In this document: positions 51,639 to 63,110 of the stretch, in pieces
Layout of the letters: the number at the start of each line of letters is the position of its first letter
Numbering within the stretch: position 1 is the stretch's first letter
Assembly (NCBI GenBank): GCA_025766275.1
Contig: JAFKAC010000010.1
Span: 1,612,001 to 1,676,000, forward strand
Direction: 5' to 3'
Source of the DNA: Lactarius indigo
Lineage: Eukaryota > Basidiomycota > Agaricomycetes > Russulales > Russulaceae
Length of the DNA: 64,000 bases
The notes under the pieces: generated by a model
Seen by the model: the letters and a program-made list of their open reading frames with translations, nothing else
Database searches by the model: none
What the model was told of the DNA's origin: nothing
Translations under genes and position numbers: made by a program

Positions 51639-52182
51639 TGTAACGTCGTCACGACGTTAGCTCGACTTGAGCGCGTTAGCGGCGATAACAACTCTGGGCG
51701 TCTCTGGCTTGTAGACTCGGAGGTCCAAGGCGTATGCTCTGGTGAACGCGCGTAGGCGCACCTAAGATGGTTTAAGGCTTAGAGGAAGAGAGAGAGAGAG
51801 AGAGATAGAGAGATCGAGAAAGAGATAGAGAGAATAGGAAAGCGGAAACAAGTGACAATTCAAGAAGACCAAGATGGCGTATCTTGGTCTTCACAAGCCA
51901 GATTAAATACAAAGTTAGCAGGCTTTCAAGCGCTGCTATGAGTCACCGTAAGTAAGCGTCCAACATATCGCGTAAGTAACTCAAACCCTAGTACTACTAG
52001 TACTAGTATTCGTGGCGTCCATCCTCAGTCAGCTATCAGTACCGTATCTCCTATCGTGCTACCGTATCACTGCGCGTCGTAGATAAGTCCGTCACTAATA
52101 TACCTTACCGCCGTAGTGACAACCGGTACAGTAAGGGTCCCAAAACTGTGTAGCTCGTACAAAGACAAGAAGGAACGTAACA
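51639..52182 (-). repeat. 5' LTR of element E
   Basis: 544 bp, TGTAACGTCG...CGTAACA, close match of 36680-37219; contains a GA-rich run and the 11-mer hairpin. Confidence 0.9.
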
Positions 52183-53646
52183 TCAGGACTCTGGGTCGAC
52201 AAGGTCATAGATGTTGGCATCGAGGTCGTTCTCTGGCCACAGAGAGACGTCAAGTCGACAGTAGTGGGTTTTGAGGAAGAAGAGGGGTCCGCGCCTTCCA
52301 CACTTGCGACACATTTTGTATTGTGGGCATTGGATCTCGTCATGGTCAGCATTAGTGTGGAAGCACCGCCCACACCACCTCCCTTGAGTTGCGGTGGCGA
52401 TCATTGGAGGTTCCAGGACGGTGAAGGAAGTGGACGCTTCGGTGTTCACCACCTGCCAGATGCGTTCGTCTGCTTGGAAGGTGGTGATGACTTCCGCGAC
52501 CATTCATGCGCGATGAAAGATGCACCTATAGGACTGGTGTTCTTGACTTTGGCAGTGTCGACAGGCCGGTCGTGGCCTGGTGGGGCAATTGCGTACAAGA
52601 TGGTGGGAACTGCCACAGTGATAGCAGCGTCGTCGGTGGGGCTTGTCAGCAAGGAGGGGGATTTCCAGTGGTCCCCCTCGTCGTGGGGAGAAAGGGATAG
52701 CATAGCACGAGTGCTGGAGTGGGGCTGGAAGTGCTGTCATTCGCGCGTACTCGTTGCCAATGGTGGCGAGGGCCCCTGCATACTGAAGCCATCTCTTAGT
52801 ACTGGCCAACGTTAGGTCCACTGTAAGTCGGTCCAACCGCAGTTTGCGTGCGTCTTCCTCTAGCTTTTCGCACTTTTCGTCGATTTCCTTGAGTGCGAGA
52901 AGCCCAGTGCGCAGCCTAGTGACTTCGGCTGTGAGGCATGGGGAGTTAAGCTCAATGAGGGTTTCATCCAAGGTGCAGGCGCGAATGTCGTGGGGGTCAA
53001 AGAACTGCAGTTGCTCAGCTGTGAAGGGGGGCGCCGAGACATTAGGCCTCAGTGACGAGAGATAGACTGTCTCTCCGTAGTGTGGTTGCCTAGCGCCCAT
53101 CGTTCCTACTACCTCGGTGAATCCCTTGCGATAGTAAATGTCCTTCGCAGTGTTAGATCCACCGTCAGGTAGCGGGATTTGTAGGGGGTAGAATTTCAGG
53201 GTGCCTGGTATGTTCGGGAAGAAGGGGGTGCCAGGGTCGTTGGTGTCTTCAGGGGGGGAGTCAGGTCGGTTGTAATCAATGGGTGTGTGGATGCGGACGG
53301 GGGTGAAGGGCTCGAGTGGTGGTGGCGGGGTAGAGGGTGAAGAGGAAGGTGGCGAAGGTGTGGATGGTTCGGGCGGGGGAGTGTGTGAATGTTGCGGAGG
53401 AGGTGTGGGGGAATATTGTCCCTCTTCTGGTGTTGATGGGGTAAGTTCTCCAGGTTCTCGTTCTGAGGTTCGGGATGTTATGGGGATGGGGTCAATGGCT
53501 GTGGTGAGCTGGGGAGATGGTGGTGGTGATAGTCGAGGGACGTCTGAAAGGTCGATGGTGACAATCCCTCGCTCGAGGGCGGCTTCAAGTTGCGGATTGC
53601 TGAGAACATGAACGAGGGTAGTGTCAGAGGTTGGTGTGTTGGACAT
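52183..53646 (-). pseudogene. Element H ORF3: Pro-rich, coiled-coil, zinc-knuckle protein
   Basis: Third gene of a family T gypsy element, downstream of pol on the same strand. 380 open codons (53646 to 52504), one stop after CIFHRA (Gly in the I copy, GGA to TGA), then open to 52183 or so. Order: N-terminal part (VLSNPQLEAALERGIVTIDL), long Pro/Ser-rich stretch, conserved block (YYRKGFTEVVGTMGARQPHY), coiled coil (LKEIDEKCEKLEEDARKL), zinc knuckle CYHCGSSHHLVRNC, further Cys clusters (CRHCQSQEHQSYRC; CGRCFHTNADHDEIQC). No signal peptide or membrane segment, so not envelope-like. Function unknown; nucleic-acid binding is inferred from the knuckles. Confidence 0.78.
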
Positions 53647-53688
53647 GGCGAGACTGGGGGGGACTCTTAGGGTGGTTGAGCTCTCCTT

Positions 53689-54126
53689 TTATATTGTTCG
53701 TCCAGCCCCTTTGGCGGATGGGTGTTGTCTGTAGTAATCCTTGATGACATCTGCGGCATGGGTCATGTTAGTTGCAGGTTCCCATGTGTTGTCACTTGGT
53801 GGGAATCCTTTCCACTTAACTAGGTAGTGGAGTTTGCACCCTCTCCCTCGTTCCTGGGCATCTTCGATCCACTCTACTTCGTATTCTTCTTCTCCTCTGA
53901 TAAGGTCGGGTGGAGGTTGGGAATAGTTTACGCCATGCATCTCCATCTCCTTGTATGGTGTGAGAAGGTTTGCGTGGAATACTGGGTGGATCTTCCACGA
54001 TATTGGGAGTTCTAGTTCGTAAGAAACATCTGATAGAACTCTTGTGATTCAGAATGGCCCGTATCTTTTGGGGGCAAGTTTGCTCGTGGGGTAGAAGGTA
54101 CAGAGATTCGTCCCTTCTAGCCATAC
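53689..54126 (-). pseudogene. Element H pol, C-terminal remnant with chromodomain
   Basis: Reads the integrase C-terminal part (RYGPF-stop-ITRVLSDVSYE), then chromodomain (EEYEVEWIEDAQERGRGCKL...VKWKGFPPSDNTWEP) to a stop at 53689. An in-frame stop near 54048 replaces Lys of the I copy. Cut at 54126 by the left LTR of element I; the upstream part of H is absent from the window. Confidence 0.85.
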
Positions 54127-54700
54127 TGTAACGCCACTACAGGGGCGTTGTGTACGACCTGTACTAAGTCAGTCGAATTGCGGTAACGCAAGCTCCAAGG
54201 CTTGGTTTCAGAAGGATGGTGCACAAGGATCACAAGGACGTTAGCCACTTGGATCGTAGAGGAATGCTAAGACTTGAAGGTCTAGCGGAGACAAGGGGGT
54301 TCGTGAGACGGTAAAGGGCGCAAAGGCGTTCGAGTGTAGTATTACACAAGAAGTCTAGTCTACTGTACAAGCTAGATAGGACTAGGTTTAAATAGATAAC
54401 GACCTGTATGGTCGGTGCAAACAGATGGTGCCATCGCCAGTCTCGGAACAAGTAAGGAGACATAAAGGGAACAAAGGGGGGATTGTACTGGGAATAATGG
54501 TGAATCACACAGGGTAGCGCGTGAGTGAGAACACAACAGAAACTAGCACATGTCAAACTTTATCAGAGGAGAATGTCGATAAGTAGGGCGCATGATAGGA
54601 ACCAGGGAAACGTATAGTCCGTGTAATCGTACAGGGCTCGTATAGTATGGGGAAAGGAATAGTGACGTGTGAACGAACGAGTCCAAAGAAAATCGTAACA
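54127..54700 (-). repeat. 3' LTR of element I
   Basis: 574 bp, TGTAACGCCACTACAGG...ATCGTAACA. AACGGGGGGTAA (minus strand) adjoins as the polypurine tract at 54701-54712. Confidence 0.9.
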
Positions 54701-54734
54701 TTACCCCCCGTTCTGGTCTGAAGATGCCTCGACT

Positions 54735-56195
54735 TCAGCATTCTGGGTCAACGAGGTCATAGATGTTGGCGTCGAGGTCGTTCTCTGGCCATGGAGAAAC
54801 GTCGAGTCGGCAGTAGTGGGTTTTGAGGAAAAAGAGGGGTCCTTGACGCCCACATTTGCGACACATTTCGTACTGGGGACATCGAATCTCATCGTGATCA
54901 GCATTGGTGTGGAAGCACCATCCGCACCACCTCCCTTGAGTTTTGGCTGCGACTGTTGGTGGTTCCAGGATGGTGAAGGAGGTGGTTGCCTCGGTGGCCA
55001 CTGCTTGCCGAATACGTTCATCTGCTTGGGAGGTGGTGATAACTTCAGCGACCATCCCCACTCGGCAAAAGATACACCGGTAAGACTGGTGTTCTTGACT
55101 TTGGCAGTGTCGGCATGCCGGTCGGGGTCTGGTGGGGCAGTTGCGCACGAGATGGTGGGGGCTGTTGCAGTGGTAGCAGCGTCATCGATGGGGTTTGTCG
55201 GCGAGGCGGGGGAATTCTAATGGCCCTCCCCGTCGTGGGGAGAAGGGGATGGCATAGCGAGAGTGTCGGAGTGGGGCTGGGAGTGCCGTCATCCATGCAT
55301 ATTCGTTGCCGATGGTGGCGAGAGCCCCTGCATACTGGAGCCGTCTTTTAGTGCTGGCCAACATGAGGTCCACCGTGAGTTGCTCCAATTGCAGCTTGCG
55401 TGCATCCTCTTCTAGTTTCTCACACTTTTCATCAATTTCCTTCAGTGCAAGGAGCCCAGTGCGCAGCCTGGTGACTTCAGCCATAAGTCGTGGAGAGTTG
55501 AGCTCAATAAGAGTCTCGTCTAAGGTGCAGGCACGGATGTCGTGGGGATTGAAGAACTGAAGCTGTTCAGCTGTGAAGGGGGGTGCTGATACGTTAGGCC
55601 TAAGTGACGAGAGGTAGACTGTCTCTCCATAGTGTGGTTGCCTAGTGCCCATCGTCCCTACTACCTCGGTGAATCCCTTGCGATAGTAAATATACTTCGC
55701 AGTGTTAGATCCACCGTCCGGTAGTGGGATCTGTAATGGGTAGAACTTAGGGGTGCCTTGTATGTTTGGAAAGAAAGGGGTGCCAGGATCATCAGCATCT
55801 TCGGGGGGGGAGTTGGGTTGGTTATAGTCGATAGGGGTGTGGACGCGGACCGGGGTGAAAGGTTCGAGTGGTGGTGGTGGGGTAGAAGGTGAGGAGGATG
55901 GCGGTGAAGGTACCGGTGGTTCAGGCGGGGGAGTGGATGATTGTCTAGGAGGGGGTGTAGGAGAGTATTGTCCCTCTGGCATTGATGGGGTGAGTTCTCC
56001 AGGTTCTCGTTCTGGAGTCCGGGGTATAATGGGGACGGGGTCGATGGTCATGGTGGACTGGGGCGATGACGGTGGTGATAGTCGGGGGATGTCTGAGAGG
56101 TCGATGGTGACGATCCCTCGTTCGAGGGCGGCTTCAAGTTGGGGGTTGCTGAGGACGTGGACGAGGGTGGTGTCGGAGATTGGTGTGTTCATCAT
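54735..56195 (-). pseudogene. Element I ORF3: Pro-rich, coiled-coil, zinc-knuckle protein
   Basis: Same gene as in H, starting at ATG 56195, 41 nt after the pol stop. Open to ADKPHR at 55182, where a TGA replaces the Arg codon of H, then open again to 54735; full length about 487 codons. Order: N-terminal part, Pro/Ser-rich stretch, conserved block (GTMGTRQPHYGETVYLSSLR), LRTGLLALKEIDEKCEKLEE coiled coil, CYHCNSPHHLVRNC, CRHCQSQEHQSYRC and a C-terminal Cys cluster (CGWCFHTNADHDEIRC, CRKCGRQG). The pol-ORF3 spacing suggests reinitiation or a separate transcript. Its middle part resembles the C-terminal extension of family A pol. Confidence 0.8.
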
Positions 56196-56236
56196 TGTGG
56201 GGCTGGGGAATTATTGATGCGATCGTTCTTTTTGCT

Positions 56237-58889
56237 TTATATCGTTCGTCCAGCCCTTTTGGCAGATGGGTATCGTCTGTAATAGTCCTTGATGACATCT
56301 GTGGCATGGGTCATGTTGGTTGCGGGTTCCCACGTGTTGTCACTTGGTGGGAATCCTTTCCACTTAACTAGGTAGTGGAGTTTGCGCCCTTTTCCTCGTT
56401 CCTGGGCGTCTTCAATTCGCTCCACCTCATATTCTTCTTCTCCTTTGATAAGGTCAGGTGGGGGTCGGGTATAGTTTATGCCGTGCATCTCCGTTTCCTT
56501 GTATGGCGTGAGAAGGTTTGCATGGAATACAGGGTGGATCTTCCATGATGCTGGGAGTTCCAGTTCGTAGGAGACGTCTGATAGAACCCTAGTAATCTTG
56601 AAGGGTCCATATCTTTTTGGGGCAAGTTTACTTGTGGGGTAGAAGGTACGGAGGTTTGTCCCCTCTAGCCATACTTGGTCCCCTTGTTGATAAGGTGTGA
56701 ACCCTGTTTTTCCTCGTTGCGCCATGAGGCGTTGTGCGTGGTTAATACTGTCCTGGGCGTGTTGCCGAAGTACTAGTAGGTCTTCCAGCCATTGATCCAC
56801 CGCTGGACTACTTGACAGTTTGGAGATCCACGTTGTCTGTGGCTCCCATCCCATAATGAGCGAGAATGGGGAGTGTTTGGTCGTGGCATTCATCCAGGAG
56901 TTGTGTGCGAATTGTGCCATGGGTAGCAGTTCTGCCCAGTTGTCTTGTTGCAGGTTACACCAATGTTGCAGGTACTGCTCTAACCATTGATTAGTACGTT
57001 CTGATTGTCCATCTGTTTGGGGGTGATACGCAGATGAGACATTTTGCTGTATCCCCAGGGTTTTGCACAGTTGCCTCATGAAGGTAGATGCAAATCTGGG
57101 GTCTTGATCAGATATAATTCTTCGGGGTAGGCCGTAATGGGGATATATGTGTTGAAGATAGAGTTTGGCCACTCCTTCCGATGTTACGGTTTCATTACAG
57201 GGGATGAATATTGCTGCCTTCGAGCAGTCGTGATCGGTAATAGTGAGGATAGAGTCAAATCTGTTCGATTTCGGGAGTTTGACTATGAAGTCCATTGCTA
57301 CCACCTCGAAGGGTTCGGCCGATGGGTCTGTGGCGATGGGGAATAGATGTGGCTTTTGTCGGTGGGGGTTGATTTTGTTACTTTGGCATGTGGCACACCC
57401 TTTGACATATGCTTCCACGTCTTTTCACATGTTTGGCCACCAGAAGTCGCGTCGTACTAGTTCTAGGGTATTTGCAATTCTGGATGTCCTGTGCTTGGGG
57501 TATCGTGGAAAAAGGTGATTACCCCCCGCTTAAGATTGTTGTTTCCCACAACAACGAGGGTGTCGCCTTTCCACCATAGGCCGTCATGTTTTTTCAAGTT
57601 GTGGGGTTTGACCCATGGGAGTACCGTAGATTCCTCCATGTTTTGGGTAATCTGAGTCCATATGTCCATATCGTGCATGGACGTTTGGGTGACTTTTAGG
57701 AATACCTCTTCTGGTAGTACCATAATGTGGTCGTTATCTGTTGTTCCATCGTTGTAATCTGGGTGTCTTGATAGGGAGTCTGCTTGAGTATTTTTAGCTC
57801 TGGGGATGTGTTTGAGTATGAAGTTGTACTTGGAGAGTTCCTGGAACTCTCGCGCTACCCATCGACTGATTTTTCTTGGTTCCTTCCAATATTGGAGGTT
57901 GGCGTGGTCCATGTGAATGGTTGTCAGATGAGGGGAACCAATGAGATACGTGCGCCATGTTCGTAAGGCTTTAACAATGGCCAGCAATTCTCTGTCGTAA
58001 ATGTTGTAGTTACGCTCCGCTTCAGTTAATGATTCTGAATAGAACGCCACTGGATGTAACTTTTGGTCTTCTCCCTTTTGGTTTAGTACCGCTCCTAGAG
58101 TGTAGCTTGAGGCGTCTACTTCGATTTCAAAGGGTTGATCCAGTTTCAGGAATAGGAGTACCGGTTTGGAGCTGATTAACTCTTTGATGGTCTCGAACAC
58201 TTTTTGTCTAGCATCTGTCCATTCCCATGGGGTGTCCTTTTTAGTAAGGTCATGAAGTGGTCTTGCTATCGTGGAGAATCCCCTTATGAAACGTCGGTAG
58301 AAGTTGCAGAAGCCTAGGAAGGCTCATACTTCCTTTAGGGATTTTGGTGCCTTCCAGTCCCATACGCCCTGTACTTTTACTGGGTCCATTCACAGTTTGC
58401 TGTGTCCAATGATCAGACCCAAGTACTCCACTTCGTAGACCTCGAATATGCATTTTTCTGGTTTAATGTATAGGTCGTGTTCGTCGCATAGGTCTAGGAC
58501 GCGGTGTAGGACTCGCCAATGGTGGGTTCGGTCATCTGCTGTTGCAATTAGGATGTCGTCCATATAGACAATGACTTCTCCAGTCAATACCAGTTCCCAG
58601 AATATGGTGTCCATCATGGTTTGAAAGGTGCTGGGGGAATTGGTAAGGCCAAAGAACATAACCCGAGGTTCGAACAGTCCTTGATTGGTTTTGAATGCCG
58701 CCTTCCACTTGTCGCCTGGTTTAATCCGAACGTTGTTGTATCCCCATCGGATATCAAGCTTAGAGTAGAGTCGTGCTTCTTGAATTTGATTGATAAGTTC
58801 AGGGATTAAGGGGAGTGGGTAGTGGTTTTTCACAGTGAGTTCATTGAGGCGATGATAATCTTGTACCGGTCGTAGTTTCCCGTCCTTCT
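56237..58889 (-). pseudogene. Element I pol: RT, RNase H, integrase, chromodomain
   Basis: From the upstream end: RT ([31 protein letters not shown]), RNase H (EIEVDASSYTLGAVL), integrase with core MDFIVKLP, SDQDPRF and GQSERTNQ, and chromodomain (EEYEVERIEDAQERGKG) to the stop at 56237. Defects: stops in GHSKL-stop-MDP (near 58391), KEV-stop-AFL (near 58325) and WPNM-stop-KDV (near 57426), each Arg elsewhere; and a 1-base deletion near 57480 turning HPGIANTLE into another frame. The RT N terminus lies beyond the solo LTR at 58890. Confidence 0.87.
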
Positions 58890-59368
58890 TGTAACGTCGT
58901 CACGACGTTAGCTCGACTTGAGCTCGATGAAGGCGGTAACAACTTAGCGGTTGGGCTTGAGGACTCGGAGGTCCAAGCGTAAGCAACAGTGAACACTCGA
59001 AGGTGCACTCGATCTTGGAGGCGATGGCTTAGAGAAAGAAGGAGAGAAAGAGAAAGAGACAAGTGACGATTCAAGAAGACCAAGATGGCGTATCTTGGTC
59101 TTCACAGGACAGTTTAAATACACAAACGAGCAGGCTTAGAAGCGCTGCTATGAATCACCGTAAGTAGCGTCCAACGTATCACGTAAGTATCTCGAATCCT
59201 AATACTACTAGTACTAGTATTGGTGGCGTCCATCCTCAGTCAGCTATAAGCACCGTATCTCCTATCGTACGACCGTATCACCGCACTATCGTAAGTAAGT
59301 CCGCAACTAATATACCTTACCGCCGTAGTCGCAACCGGTACAGTAAGGGTCCGAGTCGAAACGTGACA
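58890..59368 (-). repeat. Solo LTR, C-type, inside element I pol
   Basis: 479 bp, TGTAACGTCG...GTGACA, the same length as the C LTR and very similar to it in reverse orientation. TTCT target copy at 58886-58889 and 59369-59372; removing one copy restores the three Lys codons of FFIKKKDGK. Confidence 0.92.
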
Positions 59369-60189
59369 TTCTTCTTGATGAAAAAGAAGGGCGAAGCGTA
59401 GGGGGATTTTGAAGGTTGAATGTACTTTTTGTCCAGGTGTTCGGTTATGAATTTGGACAACTTTTCGGTTTCAGGAATTGTGAGCGGGTATACCTTGCAG
59501 TCCATAGTTTCAGGGGCATTTGGAATAAGATCGATGGTGTGGTCCCATGTTCGTGATGGGGGAAAGCGTTGGGAGGCTTCTTCGCTGAAAACTTTGCTGT
59601 GTCTGCAGTATTCTTCTGGAACAAGTTCCTCGAAAGTCTTCTGCGGTTTTTTGGCTGCCTCCTGCTGCACAAGTTCTGACGCCGTCGTTGTTTTTCGTAT
59701 TCTGATGTAGGGGTCTTCTTCTCCTTCTAGCTGTTCCCAAGCCCATTCATCAAGTTGGTACGTCTCCAATGCCTTAATAGTGGCTTCTGTAGGCGTGGCT
59801 TCATCTGACAAATTAAGGCTGGTAATTACCACTGGTTGGAACTCTTTGTTGAGCGTGGCATCTCGCCAATGAAACTTTGGTTCGAAAGCTGTGAACCAGG
59901 GGTATCCTAAAATCACTTCGTCGTTTCCAAGGTCGGTGATAAGGAATTGGAGGTTTTGAGTTACTCCTCCTGTCTTGACAGTTAGGTCGGTGAAGGAGGT
60001 AATTTCTCCTCCCTGGTTATGGGTTCCATCCACGTTCCATATCTTGATGGGTCGTTCTGTGGCTAGCCAGGTGATCTTCAATCTTTTCAAGAGGTTTTCG
60101 CTTATAAAATTGTCAGTTGCTCCAGAGTCTATGAGGACGTTTCGTTCGGCCATCGTGTGTGCGGATTTGAAAAGTACTGGAATTCGCAT
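59369..60189 (-). pseudogene. Element I pol, N-terminal part (protease, RT start)
   Basis: Protease VLIDSGATDNFISENLL, then a linker and RT start (YPLTIPETEKLSKFITEHL, SPYASPFFFIKK). The frame is open above 60189 except for a TGA (near 60191, Arg in other copies: RF-stop-SMRIPV) and overlaps the gag end. Interrupted by the C-type solo LTR. Confidence 0.85.
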
Positions 60190-60248
60190 AGATCAGAATC
60201 TGCTATTGTACATGCTAAGTTTTAATGCTCTAGCCCAGGCCGCCGGGT

Positions 60249-61925
60249 TCAAGCGTTCAGAAAATCCTTCTTTTGGCCAAATAATTTGTCCACCATCAAT
60301 TCTCGTACTTCTGGGGTTTGAGTGAATAACGCCGCTACTTGAGCATCCGCTTGTTCCTCATTGGAAAGGGGGCGTGATGCGGTCATGGAGATAGTGGCGG
60401 TTGTAGGGGCACTGGTCGTGGGAGTCGTAGTTTCGGTTGCTTTAATGGTGGTGGACTTTTGTGGACAATTACAAGAAATGTGCCCTTGGCCTCGGCAGCG
60501 GAAGCATCTTCCTTCCTTCTGTAGTTGCAGTTTTTCAGTGTCTGTTAGGGTGGCTCTTGCTCTTGTGTGACTGACATCCATCGCATTGGGGTCTCGGTTC
60601 TTGTTTAGTGCCGATAACCATTGATCACGGGATGCTCCCCCTCGTTTGTTGTTTCCTCCTTTCGTGAGTTTGTCTTTTAAGAGGAGGTATTCAGCTTGTT
60701 GTAGTGTTACAGCTGCTTTCCAGTCGTCCCATGTGATCGGATGATGGAATTTGATTGCGTTTACAACAAGGGCATTGGGGAGTCCCTTCTGGAAAATTTC
60801 CAGTGTGGTGGCTTCGTCTTTGTTATATCCTGCCTTGTTAGCGAGGTTTGAGAACTTGGCGATGTATGTGTCGATATCTTCCTTCTCCATTCTAAGATTT
60901 TGGATGGAGTGTCAGGCTTTCTGTTGTTGTGTGGTATCGGTGTAGGCTTGAATGAATCGTGCTTCAATGGTGTCCCAAAGGTTTTCTTCGTTTAGGGCCA
61001 CCCCTGCTACTAATTGGGCGACAAGCCACTGGATCTGTTCTTCGACCCAGTCATCTACAAGGGGACCTTGGATATAGGAGAGGAGGGTCATTGTGCGGGA
61101 GTATGGGACCGCCAGCTGTTGTACGGTGGGGTTCATTCCTTGGTAGAGGGAGAAGGCGTTGAGAAACGCCCGACTTGATTCCCAATCTCCTGTAAATTCT
61201 GGCAGGGTGTTTCCTCCGAGCCTTCCATTAAGGAGACCTGGGGCTGTGCATCCTCCTCCTGCAGCTGCGCCACCTCCGCCTCCACCTCCAGGTGCACCGC
61301 CTCCGCCTCCACCTCCAGGCGCACTGCCTCCACCTCCAGGTGCACCACCTCCATGATGGCTTCCTGGGCCTCCCGGAGGGCCGCTTCCACCTGCCGGCAC
61401 ACTTCCTCCCATAGGATGTCCTCCACTACTTGGAGCAGCCGCAGAGGAGGACACTCCTCCACTGGGTTGGCTGCCTCCTGATTGGGTGAGGGTGGTTGCG
61501 AGTTGGGTTTGGGTGGTGGACATATCGGCATATGATGCGAAATTGACTGTTCTGGTAACAGTGGGTGTGAGGGTAGGATCTGGGTTTTCGCTGTCTGAGT
61601 CAGGTTCTGCGACGTCGGAATCGATGTCAAGGCCTTGTACTCGAGCTTTTCCTGGTCCCAGTCCAAAGGATGCTGGTACTGGTTTGATTGAATACCAAGA
61701 GTTCTTTTTGTCTGAGTAAGCAACGTAGGCCCAGACGTGTTGGTCTTCAATGTATTCAATGGGTTCGTAGGTGTTTTTGTCGGGGTCAAAGACGTAGTAG
61801 CCTGTGTCATGAGGAGTATTCCTCCAAACGGCCGTTCCTTTGATTGAGGATCGGAGGTCGTTGTCCGTGTGTCGTTCCAGGTATTCCTGGACAAACTTGG
61901 TTCGGCTTCGGCTGGTGAGAGCCAT
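60249..61925 (-). pseudogene. Element I gag (one stop)
   Basis: Unlike family A it has a normal ATG (61923-61925, MALTSRSRTKF). N-terminal domain, then a very Gly-rich stretch (about 61230-61440), capsid-like part (LPEFTGDWESSRAFLNAFSL), then a stop QQKA-stop-HSI near 60913 (Arg expected), and onward to the zinc knuckle CFRCRGQGHISCNC and tail LFGQKKDFLNA. About 560 codons in all. Confidence 0.86.
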
Positions 61926-61933
61926 GGTGTGAG

Positions 61934-61944
61934 AGACTAGACTT
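61934..61944 (-). promoter_or_regulatory. Element I primer binding site (self-priming type)
   Basis: AAGTCTAGTCT on the minus strand, 2 nt inside the 5' LTR. Its complement AGACTAGACTT is in the LTR (62172-62182, minus strand). A different 11-mer from family A with the same geometry. Confidence 0.82.
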
Positions 61945-61946
61945 AA

Positions 61947-62522
61947 TGTAACGCCACTACAGGGGCGTTGTGTACGACCTGTACTAAGTCAGTCGAATTG
62001 CGGTAACGCAAGCTCCAAGGCTTGGTTTCAGTAGGATGGTGCACAAGGATCACAAGGACGTTAGCCACTTGGACCGTAGAGGAAGGCTAAGACTCAAAGG
62101 TCTAGCGGAGACAAGGGGGGTTCGTGAGACGGTAAAGGGCGCAAAGGCGTTCGAGTGTAGTATTACACAAGAAGTCTAGTCTACCGTACAAGCTAGATAG
62201 GACTAGGTTTAAATAGATAACGACCTGTATGGTCGGTGCAAACAGATGGCGCCATCACCAGTCTCGGAACAAGTAAGGAGACATAAAGGGAACAAAGGGG
62301 GAATCGTACTGGGAATAATGGTGGATCACGTGGGGTAGCGCGTGAGTGAGAACACAACGGAAACTTAGCACATGTCGAACTTTATCAGAGGAGAACATCG
62401 ATAAGTAGGGCGCATGATAGGAACCGGGGAAATGTATAGTCCACATAATCATACAGGGCTTGTATAGTGTGGGGAAAGGAATAGTGACGTGTGAATGAAT
62501 GAGTCCGAAGAAAATCGTAACA
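61947..62522 (-). repeat. 5' LTR of element I
   Basis: 576 bp, close match of 54127-54700; TATTTAAA on the minus strand (near 62208-62215) precedes the 11-mer by about 33 nt. Confidence 0.9.
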
Positions 62523-62526
62523 GGGA

Positions 62527-63110
62527 TGTTACGCCACTACAGGGGCGTGGGGTATGACCTGTACCAAGTCAGTCGAACAACGGTAGCGCAAGCTCGAAGG
62601 CTCGGCTTCAGTAGGATGGTGCACAAGAATCACAAGGACAGTGGTCACTTGGATCGTAGAGGAGAGCTAAGACTCAAAGGTCTAGCGAAGGCGAAAGGGG
62701 GTCGCGAGACAAGGGAGGCACGAAGGCGTTCTGTGTTAGACGAGTGTAGTTATTACACAAGAAGTCTAGTCTACCGTACAAGCTAGGTAGGGCTAGGTTT
62801 AAATAGACGGTGGTTAGTGAAGCAGTTATAAACAGATGGCGCCATCGCCAGTCTGGGAACAAGAGATGGGACATAAAGGGAACAAAGGGACGCCGTACTG
62901 GGAACAAAGGCAGATCATGCGGGATCGCGCGTGATCGGGAACACAACGGAAACTAGCACATGTTGAACTTTATCAGAAGGGAACATTGATAAGTAGGGCG
63001 CGTGATAGGAACTGGGTAATCGTAAGATCCGCGTAATCGTACAGGGCTCGTATAGTATTGGGAAGGGAATAGTGATGTAAGAAAGAATGAGTCCAGGGAA
63101 AATCATAACA
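62527..63110 (-). repeat. Solo LTR J, family T, in element G gag
   Basis: 584 bp, TGTTACGCCACTACAGG...ATCATAACA, flanked by AGGGA (62522-62526 and 63111-63115). The left copy of the duplication overlaps the last base of the element I LTR. Confidence 0.85.

Larger units (their letters stand above)
36680..52182 (-). mobile_element. Gypsy element E (family A) with copia and solo LTR insertions
   Basis: 5' LTR 51639-52182, PBS 51626-51636, gag, pol, polypurine tract, 3' LTR 36680-37219. Net length without insertions is about 7.9 kb. Flanks are AAGAA on the left and TCAGG on the right, so no target duplication. The sequences outside are also unrelated (family T LTR versus ORF3), indicating rearrangement after or during insertion. 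Pol has several CGA-to-TGA stops. Confidence 0.85.
54127..62522 (-). mobile_element. Gypsy element I (family T) with separate ORF3
   Basis: 5' LTR 61947-62522, PBS 61934-61944, gag, pol, ORF3, polypurine tract, 3' LTR 54127-54700. Net about 7.9 kb without its solo LTR. Flanks CATAC and GGGAT do not match, so no target duplication is visible. Carries at least four CGA-to-TGA-type stops and a 1-base deletion, so inactive. Confidence 0.88.

Noticed and set aside
36675..52187. Target duplication for element E
   Set aside because: Flanks AAGAA and TCAGG do not match with any allowed offset, and the surrounding sequences are unrelated.
52183..53646. ORF3 as an env-like gene because of its place after pol
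   Set aside because: No signal peptide, membrane segment or glycosylation-rich ectodomain; it has zinc knuckles and a coiled coil.
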